22,237 bases of DNA, from positions 1 through 22,237 of the forward strand of contig ONOZ01000010.1 in the NCBI GenBank assembly GCA_900319595.1, read 5' to 3'. Position 1 is the stretch's first letter. Every line of letters begins with the position of its first letter. Source of the stretch: an uncultured Bacteroidales bacterium (GTDB lineage Bacteria; Bacteroidota; Bacteroidia; Bacteroidales; P3). Made by a program: the position numbers and the translations under genes. Positions 1 to 8,400 of the stretch are shown here, one piece after another. Under the pieces are notes generated by a model that saw only the letters and a list, made by a program, of their open reading frames with translations, made no database searches and was not told the DNA's origin.

Positions 1-2
1 AT

Positions 3-1184
3 GACGTGATTAGTGAAGTCGAAAAAACGTTGCGTAGCGGCTGGATAACTAGTGGTGAAAAAGTCAAATCCTTAGAAGAAAACATTAAATTATATACTCA
101 AACGGGTGCCTGTATTGCAGTAAATTCTTGGACCAGTGGTGCAATCCTCGCATTGAAATGGCTGAATCTGAAACCAAATGATGAAGTTATTGTACCCGCT
201 CTTACTTACTGCGCAACCGCTTTAGCAGTCATTCTCGCAGGTGCTAAACCCGTTATGGTGGATACTACAAACGATTTTACTATTGACTGTGAAAAAATTA
301 GTGATGCCATAAACGAAAACACTAAAGCCATAATTCCCGTAGATTATGCTGGTATTCCGTGCGATTATATCAGAATTAACGAAATTATTAACTCAAAACA
401 AGTCCGTGATATCTACACTCCAAACAGCGATAACCAGAAAAAATTGGGTAGAATCTTACTTCTGTCTGATAGTGCGCATTCTCTTGGAGCCAAAATCTGT
501 AATCAGCACATCGCTTCCTTAGTTGATATCGCTGTTTTCAGTTTTCACGCCGTTAAAAACATAACTACGGCCGAGGGTGGCATGATTTGTTTAAACCTTC
601 CCTCTAATTTCGACATTGATTACGAACATCAGTGGTTTAAAATCATGAGTCTGAACGGCCAAACTAAGGATGCATTCACTAAAACCAGACTTAATTCTTG
701 GCAATACGATGTTCGCGGCGTCGGTTTGAAGATTAACTTGCCTGATGTCTGTGCTGCGATTGCTCTTTCTCAGTTTCGTCGATACGATTTCTTACTTCAA
801 GAGCGTAAAAAGAGATTTGAGCAGTATAATGCCTGTCTTAAAAATTATGATTGGGCAATTCTTCCGTTTGATACCAGTAATGAAGACATTGAAATCGCGT
901 ATCACTTGTATCCTTTACGCATAAAAAATATATCAGTTGAGAAAAGAAATCAGATAATTCAGATATTGGCTCAGCAAAATATAGCAACAAATGTGCATTA
1001 TCTGCCTTTGCCGGAATTAACAGTGTTTAAAAATTTGGGATATCAGATTTCAGATTATCCAATTGCGAAAAGGACGTTTGAACATGAGATAACACTGCCA
1101 TTATATCCACAATTAACGGAACAACAAGTGAATTACGTTTTGGAAAATCTGATATTAGCGGTTGAAAAAGTAACAAAAAAATGA
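3..1184 (+). CDS. DegT/DnrJ/EryC1/StrS-family PLP-dependent sugar aminotransferase (5' partial)
   Basis: Members of this family transfer an amino group to a keto-sugar nucleotide, making amino sugars for capsule, O-antigen or glycoprotein glycans. The reading frame is open to the left edge. The first visible residues (DVISEVEKTLRSGWITSG) match the usual N-terminal stretch, so only a short N-terminal piece is missing and the GTG at 6 is unlikely to be the true start. Counting from that GTG, the D-x-A-H-x-x-G-A motif that holds the cofactor ring starts at D155. The Schiff-base lysine is probably K184 in FSFHAVKNITTAEGG. The C-terminal part (NVHYLPLP) is also typical. The stop overlaps the start of the next gene (ATGA), indicating translational coupling with a phosphosugar transferase. 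That pairing resembles bacillosamine-type routes (PglE with PglC), but the sugar cannot be read from the sequence. Family call firm; substrate unknown. Confidence 0.92.
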   Translation, partial: DVISEVEKTLRSGWITSGEKVKSLEENIKLYTQTGACIAVNSWTSGAILALKWLNLKPNDEVIVPALTYCATALAVILAGAKPVMVDTTNDFTIDCEKISDAINENTKAIIPVDYAGIPCDYIRINEIINSKQVRDIYTPNSDNQKKLGRILLLSDSAHSLGAKICNQHIASLVDIAVFSFHAVKNITTAEGGMICLNLPSNFDIDYEHQWFKIMSLNGQTKDAFTKTRLNSWQYDVRGVGLKINLPDVCAAIALSQFRRYDFLLQERKKRFEQYNACLKNYDWAILPFDTSNEDIEIAYHLYPLRIKNISVEKRNQIIQILAQQNIATNVHYLPLPELTVFKNLGYQISDYPIAKRTFEHEITLPLYPQLTEQQVNYVLENLILAVEKVTKK

Positions 1185-1765
1185 TAAAACGAGTATTTGA
1201 TGTATTTTTTGCACTATTGGGTTTAGTGATTTTAAGCCCTGTTTTTGTGATAACTGCATTCGCTGTCGGCGTTACTAGTAAGGGTGGCGTGTTTTATAAA
1301 CAAAAAAGAGTAGGACGTGATAATAAGGACTTTATTATTTACAAATTTCGCTCAATGTGTGTAAATGCTGACAAGAATTCACTAATTACTATCGGCAATC
1401 GTGATAATAGGGTAACGAAAATAGGATTCTTTATTCGCAAATATAAAATTGATGAATTACCACAACTATTTAATGTATTGATTGGAGATATGAGTTTTGT
1501 AGGTCCTCGTCCTGAGGTACGCTATTATGTAAATATGTACTCGGATTCTCAAAAAGAAGTATTGAATGTGCGTCCCGGTATAACGGATCCTGCATCTATT
1601 GCATACAGAAATGAAAACGAATTATTATCTTCACAAGACAACCCAGAGAAATATTACATTGATGTTATAATGCCAGATAAACTTCGCATAAATCTAGAAT
1701 ATATCGCCTCGCGTTCATTATTTACTGACTTAAAAACAATATTGCGTACATTGAAAAGTGTATAG
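1181..1765 (+). CDS. Small monotopic polyprenyl-phosphate phosphosugar transferase (PglC/WcaJ-type)
   Basis: This enzyme type moves a sugar-1-phosphate from a nucleotide sugar to undecaprenyl phosphate on the inner membrane, the first step of a lipid-linked glycan. The 194-aa length fits the minimal PglC-like class rather than the longer WbaP/WcaJ forms. An N-terminal hydrophobic helix (about residues 5-30) contains a proline (P20) where PglC has its helix-breaking re-entrant turn. Then come YKFRSM (54-59), the catalytic Asp-Glu dyad D91-E92 in DELPQLFNVLIGDMS, and the GPRP motif (108-111). The start is set by the 4-nt ATGA overlap with the upstream aminotransferase. It appears to be the last gene of the glycan operon. 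Substrate is inferred to be a di- or amino-deoxysugar nucleotide from the neighbour only. Confidence 0.93.
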   Translation: MIKRVFDVFFALLGLVILSPVFVITAFAVGVTSKGGVFYKQKRVGRDNKDFIIYKFRSMCVNADKNSLITIGNRDNRVTKIGFFIRKYKIDELPQLFNVLIGDMSFVGPRPEVRYYVNMYSDSQKEVLNVRPGITDPASIAYRNENELLSSQDNPEKYYIDVIMPDKLRINLEYIASRSLFTDLKTILRTLKSV

Positions 1766-1791
1766 AATCTGAAAAATACTAACTTTTGAGT

Positions 1792-1823
1792 ATTGTACAG
1801 TGATAGGAATGGTTGTAATTTTG
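1792..1823 (+). promoter_or_regulatory. Candidate Bacteroidota-type promoter downstream of the glycan operon
   Basis: A -7 element TAATTTTG (1816-1823) follows ATTG (1792-1795), a near match to the TTTG -33 element, with a 20-bp spacer. No protein gene starts nearby, so it would drive a short RNA or the region leading to the structured RNA. Sequence match only. Confidence 0.4.
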
Positions 1824-1882
1824 CATTCGTAAAATTAAAAATAGTGCCTAAAACATTATTATAATTGTTCCTTTAAATTTTC

Positions 1883-1916
1883 AAGGGAGGTAGGTTGTCA
1901 AATACTTATCTCCTTT
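1883..1916 (+). terminator. Weak terminator-like hairpin after the glycan operon
   Basis: AAGGGAG (1883-1889) can pair with CTCCTTT (1910-1916), allowing one G-U pair and a 20-nt loop, and is followed by a T-rich run. It is the only terminator candidate between the glycan operon and the structured RNA promoter. The long loop makes this a low-confidence call. Confidence 0.3.
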
Positions 1917-2010
1917 TCTTGTTAGTTCATATGATGTAGATGGTATTTGAAATCTCATATTTTAAATATGATTTTTTTGAAATAATATCATTAGTTTCAG
2001 GTTTTATTTG

Positions 2011-2018
2011 TAATTTTG
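2011..2018 (+). promoter_or_regulatory. -7 element upstream of the structured RNA candidate
   Basis: TAATTTTG matches the Bacteroidota -7 consensus TAnnTTTG and is followed by CA, like every other site found here. A -33 TTTG at the expected distance is not seen; the nearest, at 1976-1979, is too far, and TTAG at 1991-1994 is a poor fit. Transcription would start at about 2024-2026. Confidence 0.5.
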
Positions 2019-2023
2019 CAGCC

Positions 2024-2260
2024 GACAATAGTGTCATAAAAATGAGCATTAACTATTATTTCGCATTCAAATTAAGCTTAGGAACTTTTATTTGAAGATT
2101 CGGAATGATATAGTGGCTAACGGTTAAGTGGGAAAGAGAAAATCTAACATCTTTGTCTGAATATAGCTCCACATGGTGTGGATTTTCTATGATGTTAGGG
2201 GTGTTTTCCTAAGCTTAGCCTGAATGCGAGTAGAGAGTTTTACACCTCATTTGTTTTATT
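2024..2260 (+). ncRNA. Candidate structured RNA, family unassigned (6S-like rod or acyltransferase leader)
   Basis: This 515-bp gene-free stretch contains an inverted repeat: 2061-2084 pairs with 2206-2229 (21 of 24 Watson-Crick, the middle three positions mismatched with one G-U). Outside it, AAATGAG (2040-2046) can pair with CTCATTT (2246-2252), leaving a bubble of 14 nt on one side and 16 nt on the other. Inside, CTAACATC (2144-2151) pairs with GATGTTAG (2191-2198), enclosing a small hairpin TCCAC/GTGGA (2168-2172 with 2178-2182). A -7 promoter element lies just upstream. Closing stem, bubble and long arm recall 6S RNA, and Bacteroidales have catalogued structured RNAs, but the branched apical part differs from a plain 6S rod and I cannot assign a family. 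The 3' end is uncertain; the RNA could continue as the leader of the acyltransferase gene. End coordinates are approximate. Confidence 0.55.
2061..2229. repeat. Imperfect 24-bp inverted repeat, 169 bp end to end
   Basis: Left arm 2061-2084 begins TCGCATTCA and ends TAAGCTTAGGAA; the right arm 2206-2229 is its reverse complement except at the three middle positions (AAT against GGC). The core TAAGCTTA is itself palindromic. The arms most simply form the main stem of the RNA candidate. An invertible DNA segment is an alternative. Confidence 0.85.
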
Positions 2261-2280
2261 TCGAAAGTGATTGGTAGTTT

Positions 2281-3399
2281 ATGCGTAAATTATCAATCAA
2301 AATGTCAAAACAAAACAGTATAGAGGTTATTAACTATGACCGATTGTGGTCTCAAACTGTGGATTTATTACGTTTCCCGCTTATGGTGGCAGTATGTTTT
2401 ATTCATGTAAATCATCAAGCCCTTATAGATATGAATCCGTCTTCAATTGCTTATAGTGTGTATTTTTTGATCTCACGCATTTTGGCAGAATTGGCTGTTC
2501 CTTTATTTTTCATCATATCCGGATATTATTTTTTCTACAATAAAAATAGCGAAAAGTGTATTTTTGATAAAGAAATCTATGTTTCAAAACTCAAAAAGCG
2601 AATAAAAACTTTGTTAATTCCCTATATATTTTGGAATGTAGTAACTTTAATTTTATTTGTTTTAGACGGAAGAATTGCAATACACAATTTATCAGACCCA
2701 CTATGTCTGTTGAATATGTTTTTCTATGGAAAAAATTCTATCTATCCAGTAGCAGTGCCTTTTTGGTTCGTAAGAGATTTGATGTATATGGTTGTTATCT
2801 CTCCTATTATTTACTTTCTTGTGAAGAAAGCCGGACTTATCACAATGTTATTGTTTTGTATTTTTTGGTTATCTCCTTTCCATTCGGGTTATTTTCCAAA
2901 AGTTGCGTTGTTTTTCTTTTGTTTGGGTGCGTTTTTTAGTATCAATGGTAGAAATATAGTAAAAGATTTATCTATTCTACCCAAAATTCCATTATTTGTA
3001 GTACTTATAATGCTGATTATTAGTAATTTATTGATAAATAGAAATCCTATGGATACGGTACATAGTGCTATTAATATACCTTGTGTGCATAATATTTTTA
3101 TCTTTGTTGGATTGGTCTCTACAGTGATGATTATTTCTAAAATGCTTAGAGTTGGAAAAATTCGAAATGTGAATAAGGGATTAGCATCTGCATCATTTTT
3201 CTTATTTGCTATTCATCCCTTTGCATTCAGTATTATTTTCAGACCGTTGACGTTAAAAATTTTTCCTCATAATGCTTTTACTTTTTTGATAATATATTTG
3301 TTTTCAGTGTCTTGTGTCGCAATTATTTCAGTGCGAGTATATAAGCTATTAAAATTATATTTTCCAAAATTTGCATCAATAATTACGGGTGGAAGATGA
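2281..3399 (+). CDS. Acyltransferase family 3 integral membrane protein
   Basis: Proteins of this family (OafA, WecH and IcaC are relatives) carry an acyl group, often acetyl, across the inner membrane to sugars or polysaccharides. The 372-aa protein begins with the characteristic D-x-L-R-x-x-x-x-x-x-V-x-x-x-H pattern (D28, R31, catalytic-type H42). It has about ten hydrophobic segments, a soluble positively charged loop near residues 95-117 (KLKKRIKTLLIPYIFWNV is typical), PFWFVRDL and a late AIHPF motif. The ATG at 2281 gives the longest form; a second ATG at 2302 also precedes the first membrane segment, and no ribosome-binding sequence decides between them. It stands just after the structured RNA candidate with no promoter of its own visible, and next to glycan genes, so surface-glycan O-acylation is a reasonable inference. 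Its substrate is unknown. Confidence 0.88.
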   Translation: MRKLSIKMSKQNSIEVINYDRLWSQTVDLLRFPLMVAVCFIHVNHQALIDMNPSSIAYSVYFLISRILAELAVPLFFIISGYYFFYNKNSEKCIFDKEIYVSKLKKRIKTLLIPYIFWNVVTLILFVLDGRIAIHNLSDPLCLLNMFFYGKNSIYPVAVPFWFVRDLMYMVVISPIIYFLVKKAGLITMLLFCIFWLSPFHSGYFPKVALFFFCLGAFFSINGRNIVKDLSILPKIPLFVVLIMLIISNLLINRNPMDTVHSAINIPCVHNIFIFVGLVSTVMIISKMLRVGKIRNVNKGLASASFFLFAIHPFAFSIIFRPLTLKIFPHNAFTFLIIYLFSVSCVAIISVRVYKLLKLYFPKFASIITGGR

Positions 3400-3483
3400 G
3401 ATATTAAAAAGTAGATTCATTAATTAAATTTTTTATAATAGATTAAATTGCAGTTGTATGAGTAAAAATTTTAACAAAAATAA

Positions 3484-3517
3484 ATAAGAGAGCATTTTTA
3501 TTAAAAAACTCTCTTAT
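3484..3517. terminator. Bidirectional terminator between acyltransferase and MFS gene
   Basis: ATAAGAGAG (3484-3492) pairs perfectly with CTCTCTTAT (3509-3517), and T and A runs inside can extend the stem. It sits between two convergent genes and has T-rich sequence on the exit side for both strands. Confidence 0.8.
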
Positions 3518-3559
3518 ATTATTGCAAAATAGAAGTTTTTATTGTGTATTTACAAAATT

Positions 3560-4999
3560 CTACTTCTTAATATTAGGTTCTTCTAGTCCTAAGTGTTTTT
3601 TCTTATCCATAATTTTCAAATACAATGCAATAATCAAAGCCAAGACTCCGAAAGTTGCGAAAATTATCAATGGGGTTGTATAATTATATGGAATAAAAGA
3701 CTCACCATTTGCTTTTGCCATTATAACTGCTTGGTTATTTGCATTTGAAGATTCAAGTACCGAACCAATAAGCATAGGAACGAAGCAAAGACCTACGTTT
3801 TGTACCCAGAAGATTAGCGAGTATGCACTACCTAAATAGCGAGGGTCCATAATCTTTGGAACACTTGGCCACAAAGCAGCAGGGACTAACGCAAAAGATA
3901 CGCCCAAAATAACAATGGTTGCATATGCCAAAACTTTGCTATGGGTAGCAGGCAATAGGAATGCAAATACTAAGTGGCAGACTATTAATAATAACGCACC
4001 GAATATTAACATTGTTGCACCTTTCCCTTTTCTGTCCAAAAAGTTTCCTAAAAATGGAGTAATAATTGCTGCACCTATTGGGAACCAACGGAATATATTG
4101 GATGCCTCTTGTGGAGACATATTACCAATATTGCATTGTAGCATATTTGCTCCGTATCTTTGGAATGGGAATATTGCAGAATAATACAATACGCACAACA
4201 ATGCAACAACCCAAAATGTTTGGGAAGAAAGTATTTTGCCAATATCACTTACCTTAAATTCTTCCTCAGATGAGCCTTCTGCAATGGCTTTCGCTCCTAA
4301 TTGTTTATCTAGTTTTTTATCCATAACACAGAACACTAAGAAGAATATAAGACCTATCAATAATAGGACTGTGCAAAAAGCAACAGAGGCTACAATAGTA
4401 GTTTTGCCGAAAACGGATTGTCCTAAATGCTCTGCAATCCAAGGGGATATAGAGAAAATAGCGAAAACTCCTACACGAGCAATTGCCATTTCCAATCCCA
4501 TCGCTAATGCCATCTCCTTACCTTCAAACCATTTAGCAATAGCACGAGAAACGGTGATTCCTGCCATCTCACATCCGCAACCGAATATCATAAATCCTAA
4601 TGCTGCCATCTTAGCACTACCAGGCATGGCAATCCACCACGTATTTAACCAAGCGTTTAGTTCAGTTGCTTGAAACCAATCACTAACTGCTATAAACTTT
4701 ATACAAGCACCTATAAACATTAGCGATGCTGATAAAGTACCTGTAAAACGTATTCCACACTTATCTAGGATTATACCTGCTATAATAAGGAATCCGCAGA
4801 CGTTTAGGATATATTCTCCTGCAGCGTAAGTGCCAAATGCAGTAGGAGACCAACCCCTTTCTGCCTCAATCATACTTTGTAGTGGAGACATTAGATCTAC
4901 AAACATATAGCCGAAAAACATCATCAGAGCGATGAGTATTAGGGCTGTCCAACGAGCCATAGGACTGTCATTGATTAACTTTTGAATTTTTTCTGTCAT
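3560..4999 (-). CDS. Major facilitator superfamily transporter (OxlT/organic-anion-like)
   Basis: A 479-aa inner-membrane secondary transporter with about twelve hydrophobic segments. The MFS loop motif is visible in both halves: GIILDKCGIRFTG (about residues 76-88) after the second helix, and GNFLDRKGKG (D322) at the matching place in the second half. A charged central loop (KKLDKQLGAKAIAEGSSEEEF) separates the halves. The general look resembles oxalate/formate antiporter-like or nitrate/nitrite-like carriers of Bacteroidota, but no substrate can be read. The start ATG (4997-4999) lies about 33 nt below a good -7 element, which supports it. It is transcribed alone, divergently from secDF and convergently with the acyltransferase. 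Confidence 0.9.
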   Translation of the reverse strand: MTEKIQKLINDSPMARWTALILIALMMFFGYMFVDLMSPLQSMIEAERGWSPTAFGTYAAGEYILNVCGFLIIAGIILDKCGIRFTGTLSASLMFIGACIKFIAVSDWFQATELNAWLNTWWIAMPGSAKMAALGFMIFGCGCEMAGITVSRAIAKWFEGKEMALAMGLEMAIARVGVFAIFSISPWIAEHLGQSVFGKTTIVASVAFCTVLLLIGLIFFLVFCVMDKKLDKQLGAKAIAEGSSEEEFKVSDIGKILSSQTFWVVALLCVLYYSAIFPFQRYGANMLQCNIGNMSPQEASNIFRWFPIGAAIITPFLGNFLDRKGKGATMLIFGALLLIVCHLVFAFLLPATHSKVLAYATIVILGVSFALVPAALWPSVPKIMDPRYLGSAYSLIFWVQNVGLCFVPMLIGSVLESSNANNQAVIMAKANGESFIPYNYTTPLIIFATFGVLALIIALYLKIMDKKKHLGLEEPNIKK

Positions 5000-5032
5000 A
5001 TTCTTTAAAATTTTAAATTATTTTTCAAATTG

Positions 5033-5064
5033 CAAAGTTATTATTTTTTGTATGATAATTTAAA
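5033..5064 (-). promoter_or_regulatory. Promoter of the MFS transporter gene
   Basis: On the minus strand TAACTTTG (5040-5033) fits the -7 consensus. A weak -33 match TTTA (5064-5061) lies 20 bp upstream. The predicted start point gives a short leader of about 25-30 nt. Confidence 0.6.
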
Positions 5065-5410
5065 ATTTTTGTACAATTTTTATGAATTTATGAATCTTTA
5101 CTCCAAGGTGCTAAATGTGTTATGTTTATTGATAATCAGATAGATAATAAAACTTATTTACTATGGGAAAATGGCAAAATAGAGGAGTGTTTTTGTTGAT
5201 TTACATGAGATTTGGATATTTGTATGTATGAATATTGCGAATATGTATATACTTGAGTTGTTCTTGACCATTTTTTGTTAAATAAAAATATGATATTAAA
5301 ATTTGTGGTTATGAACATGAAGTTAAAATTCTTGTTTTTAGGTAATTAAGAATAAAAATGAAATTTTTTTTACAAAATTCTTTAAAGAAATTATGTAGTT
5401 TTCAAATAAA
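5065..5410. other. AT-rich divergent intergenic region without a gene
   Basis: This is most of the 469-bp gap between the divergent MFS and secDF genes. The sequence is very AT-rich, with homopolymer runs. I see no credible ORF, no long inverted repeat and no known riboswitch motif. Confidence 0.6.
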
Positions 5411-5414
5411 CCTC

Positions 5415-5422
5415 TAACTTTG
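5415..5422 (+). promoter_or_regulatory. -7 element of the secDF transcription unit
   Basis: TAACTTTG fits the Bacteroidota -7 consensus and is followed by CA. It lies 46 bp before the secDF start codon. The -33 region (about 5391-5395, TTATG) is a poor match. This is the only promoter-like site seen before the 13-kb gene run that follows. Confidence 0.6.
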
Positions 5423-5468
5423 CACCTTTGAAAAACTAATGCAAACTAATAAAATTTAATAAAAAAAT

Positions 5469-8400
5469 ATGAAGAATAAAGGTGCTATTACAGTAATTGC
5501 TATAGTATTTGCTTTGATTTGTATATACCAACTATCTTTCACTTATTTTACAAAAAGTGTAGAGTCGGATGCAAGGGAGTTTGCTACTAATCAATGGGTA
5601 CAAAGCGAAGCAAAGAAGTTGGCTAACGGAAATGAACTTAGTTATCAAGAGATTTTCGATTCTATCTCTAGTGTAAGGGAAAACGCTTACCTTGATTCAG
5701 TCTCTGAACAACCGGTTTACAATTTCTTATTTGTGCGTAAGTTTACTTATAGGGAATGTAAAGCAAGGGAAATCAATCTTGGTTTGGACTTAAAGGGTGG
5801 TATGAACGTTATGATGGAAGTTTCTACCATAGATGTTATAAAAAATTTGGCTATAAATCCTACAGACCCTACTTTGGTCGCTTTAATTGAACGTGCAACC
5901 GCAATTCATCATGCAGATGGCGGAAAATATATTGATTGTTTTGAAAAAGCAGTTGGTGAGGCGAATGCTAAACAAAAAATTGATCTTGCTTCATTTTTTA
6001 GAGTAAAACTTCAAGAAAAAGGTATTACTGCAACTTCTTCCAATTCTCAGGTTATAGGTGCAATTAGAGCAGAGTGTACAGATTCATATGAGAGAACTTT
6101 TCAAGTTTTATCTAAACGTATAGATAAATTTGGAGTTGCACAGCCTACTATTCAAAAATTACAGGCATCAGAAAGAATTGCAATTGAACTTCCTGGAATT
6201 AAAGACCCACAGAGAGTGTCAAAATTGCTGGAGGGTTCAGCACAATTACAATTTTGGTTAGTAGAAAAAGATGTTAATAAAGCATATAAGGCTTTGCAAG
6301 ATGCAGATTCATGGTTGGCTGCAGTTAGTAGTGGCAGGAATATAGAACAAGAGCAAACAGAATCTGCTACGGAGACTTTGAATGAGATTGCTAATGCAGA
6401 ACCTTCGAAAAGAGATACTACATCAGCAGTCAAAAATGAACATCCTTTGTTATCATTATTCTCTTCTATGGGAAATCCGCAAGTTACGTTATCAGTAGGG
6501 ACAGCAACTTCGGCTAATAAGGATGAGATTACAAGATTATTGAAAGATTGTAAAGTACTCCCAAAAGATTTGATGTTTTTATGGAGTGCTAAACCTATAA
6601 ACAAGACCAATCATTACGAACTTTATGCTATTCACTTAGACAAAAGTAAAGCAGCGTTGTTAGACGGCGATGTTATCTCTGATGCAAAAGATGACTTTGA
6701 CCAGCAAGGACGTCCTGTTGTTACAATGGTAATGAAAAGTGAAGCTGCAAGCAAATGGGCAAAGATAACTGCAAATCACAAAGGCGAGTGTATAGCAATT
6801 GTTTTGGATAGTGCAGTTTATTCTGCTCCAAGAGTTAATGGCGAAATTACAGGAGGACGTTCGGAAATATCTGGTTCATTCACAGTTGATGAAACTAAAG
6901 ACTTGTCTAATATATTAAAGTCAGGTAAATTGACAGCTCCTGCGAAGATTGTTCAAGAATCTGTCGTTGGACCTACACTTGGAGAAGAATCTATTAGAGC
7001 GGGTATGCTTTCATTCTTATTTGCTTTCATTCTTGTACTTATATATATGATATTCTTCTACAGTACGGCAGGTATTGCTGCATGTGTAGCATTGATATGT
7101 AACTTATTCTTTCTATTTGGAGTATTGGCATCTTTGGGAGCCGTATTGACTTTACCTGGTATTGCAGGTATAGTTTTAACGATGGGAATGGCAGTAGATG
7201 CTAACGTGATTATCAATGAGCGTGTCAAGGAAGAAATTTTAAAAGGCAAGAATATCGGCTCGGCTATTGCAGATGGATATAAGGTTGCTTATTCTGCGAT
7301 TATAGATGGTAACGTTACTACATTATTGACCGGTATAGTTTTAGCATATTTTGGTAGCGGTCCCGTGCAAGGATTTGCTATTACATTATGTATAGGTATT
7401 TTGACATCGTTATTCTGTGGTATCTTTATTTCCCGTTTAGTATTTGAGGCTTTATTAAACCGCAAGGGAGAAAAGAAGTCAGATATAGCGTTCTATACTA
7501 AACTTACCCAACACTTCTTAGAGAAACCTAACGTTAATTTTGTAGGCACTCATAGAAAACAAATGTTAGTTGTAATTGTTTTGGGAGCTATTGCATTATT
7601 ATCATTGGCATTCAAAGGATTAGAAATGGGTGTTGATTTTGCAGGAGGTAGAACATATGTACTTCGTTTCGACCAAGATGTAACTCCGGAAAATGTAAAA
7701 TCCGCTTTAATCAAAGAATTTGGTTCTGCACCAGAGGTTAAGACCTATGGACCTAATTATCAAGTAAAAGTTACCACTGATTATAAGATTAAGGAAGATA
7801 GCGAAGAGATTAAGGGAGAAATTATCTCTAAATTATTCAATGGTACAAAATCATTATTCAAAGATAATTCCATAACAGAGCAGAAATTCCAATCTACAGA
7901 AACTTCTCCGTTGGGAATTATATCTTCTGAACAGGTTGGACCTACTATGGCAGAAGATATTCAACGCAACGCAGTAATTGCAGTGGTTATATCTTTGGTA
8001 TTGATATTTATCTATATTGCAATTCGTTTCAAGAGATGGCAATATGGTTTGGCAGGTTTAGCTTCCTTGTCATTTGACGCGTTGATAACTATTGGAGCGT
8101 TCTCTTTATTCAACAAGATATTACCATTTACTTTGGAAGTAGATCAGAACTTCGTTGCTGTGGTATTGACAGTTATTGGTTATTCAATCAATGATACAGT
8201 AATTGTATTTGACCGTGTTAGAGAGAATGTTAGCTTGTATCCAAAAGAGGAATATGGTAAATTGATGAACGATGCAATGAACCAAACGTTGAGTAGAACG
8301 TTCAATACTTTGGGAACAACATTATTGACATTGTTAATTATATTCTTGTTTGGTGGAGAGGGCTTGAGAGGTTTCTCATTCTCAATGTTCATAGGCATTG

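Noticed and set aside
6..8. GTG at 6 as the true start of the aminotransferase
   Set aside because: The frame is open upstream, and the visible sequence starts inside the conserved N-terminal block of the family.
1..900. Higher C content in the first part of the aminotransferase gene as a sign of recent transfer
   Set aside because: The impression was by eye only, and sample lines further along are not clearly different. A codon-usage calculation would be needed.
3484..3517. Inverted repeat as a mobile-element end
   Set aside because: Its place between two convergent genes, its short loop and T/A runs fit a bidirectional terminator, and there is no transposase or target duplication.
4236..4673. 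Long plus-strand ORF inside the MFS gene
   Set aside because: It is antisense to clear membrane-protein coding sequence and its translation has no membrane or domain pattern.
5122..5199. A 25-codon ORF in the MFS-secDF gap
   Set aside because: Too short, no promoter or ribosome-binding support, no recognisable motif and ordinary composition for AT-rich intergenic DNA.
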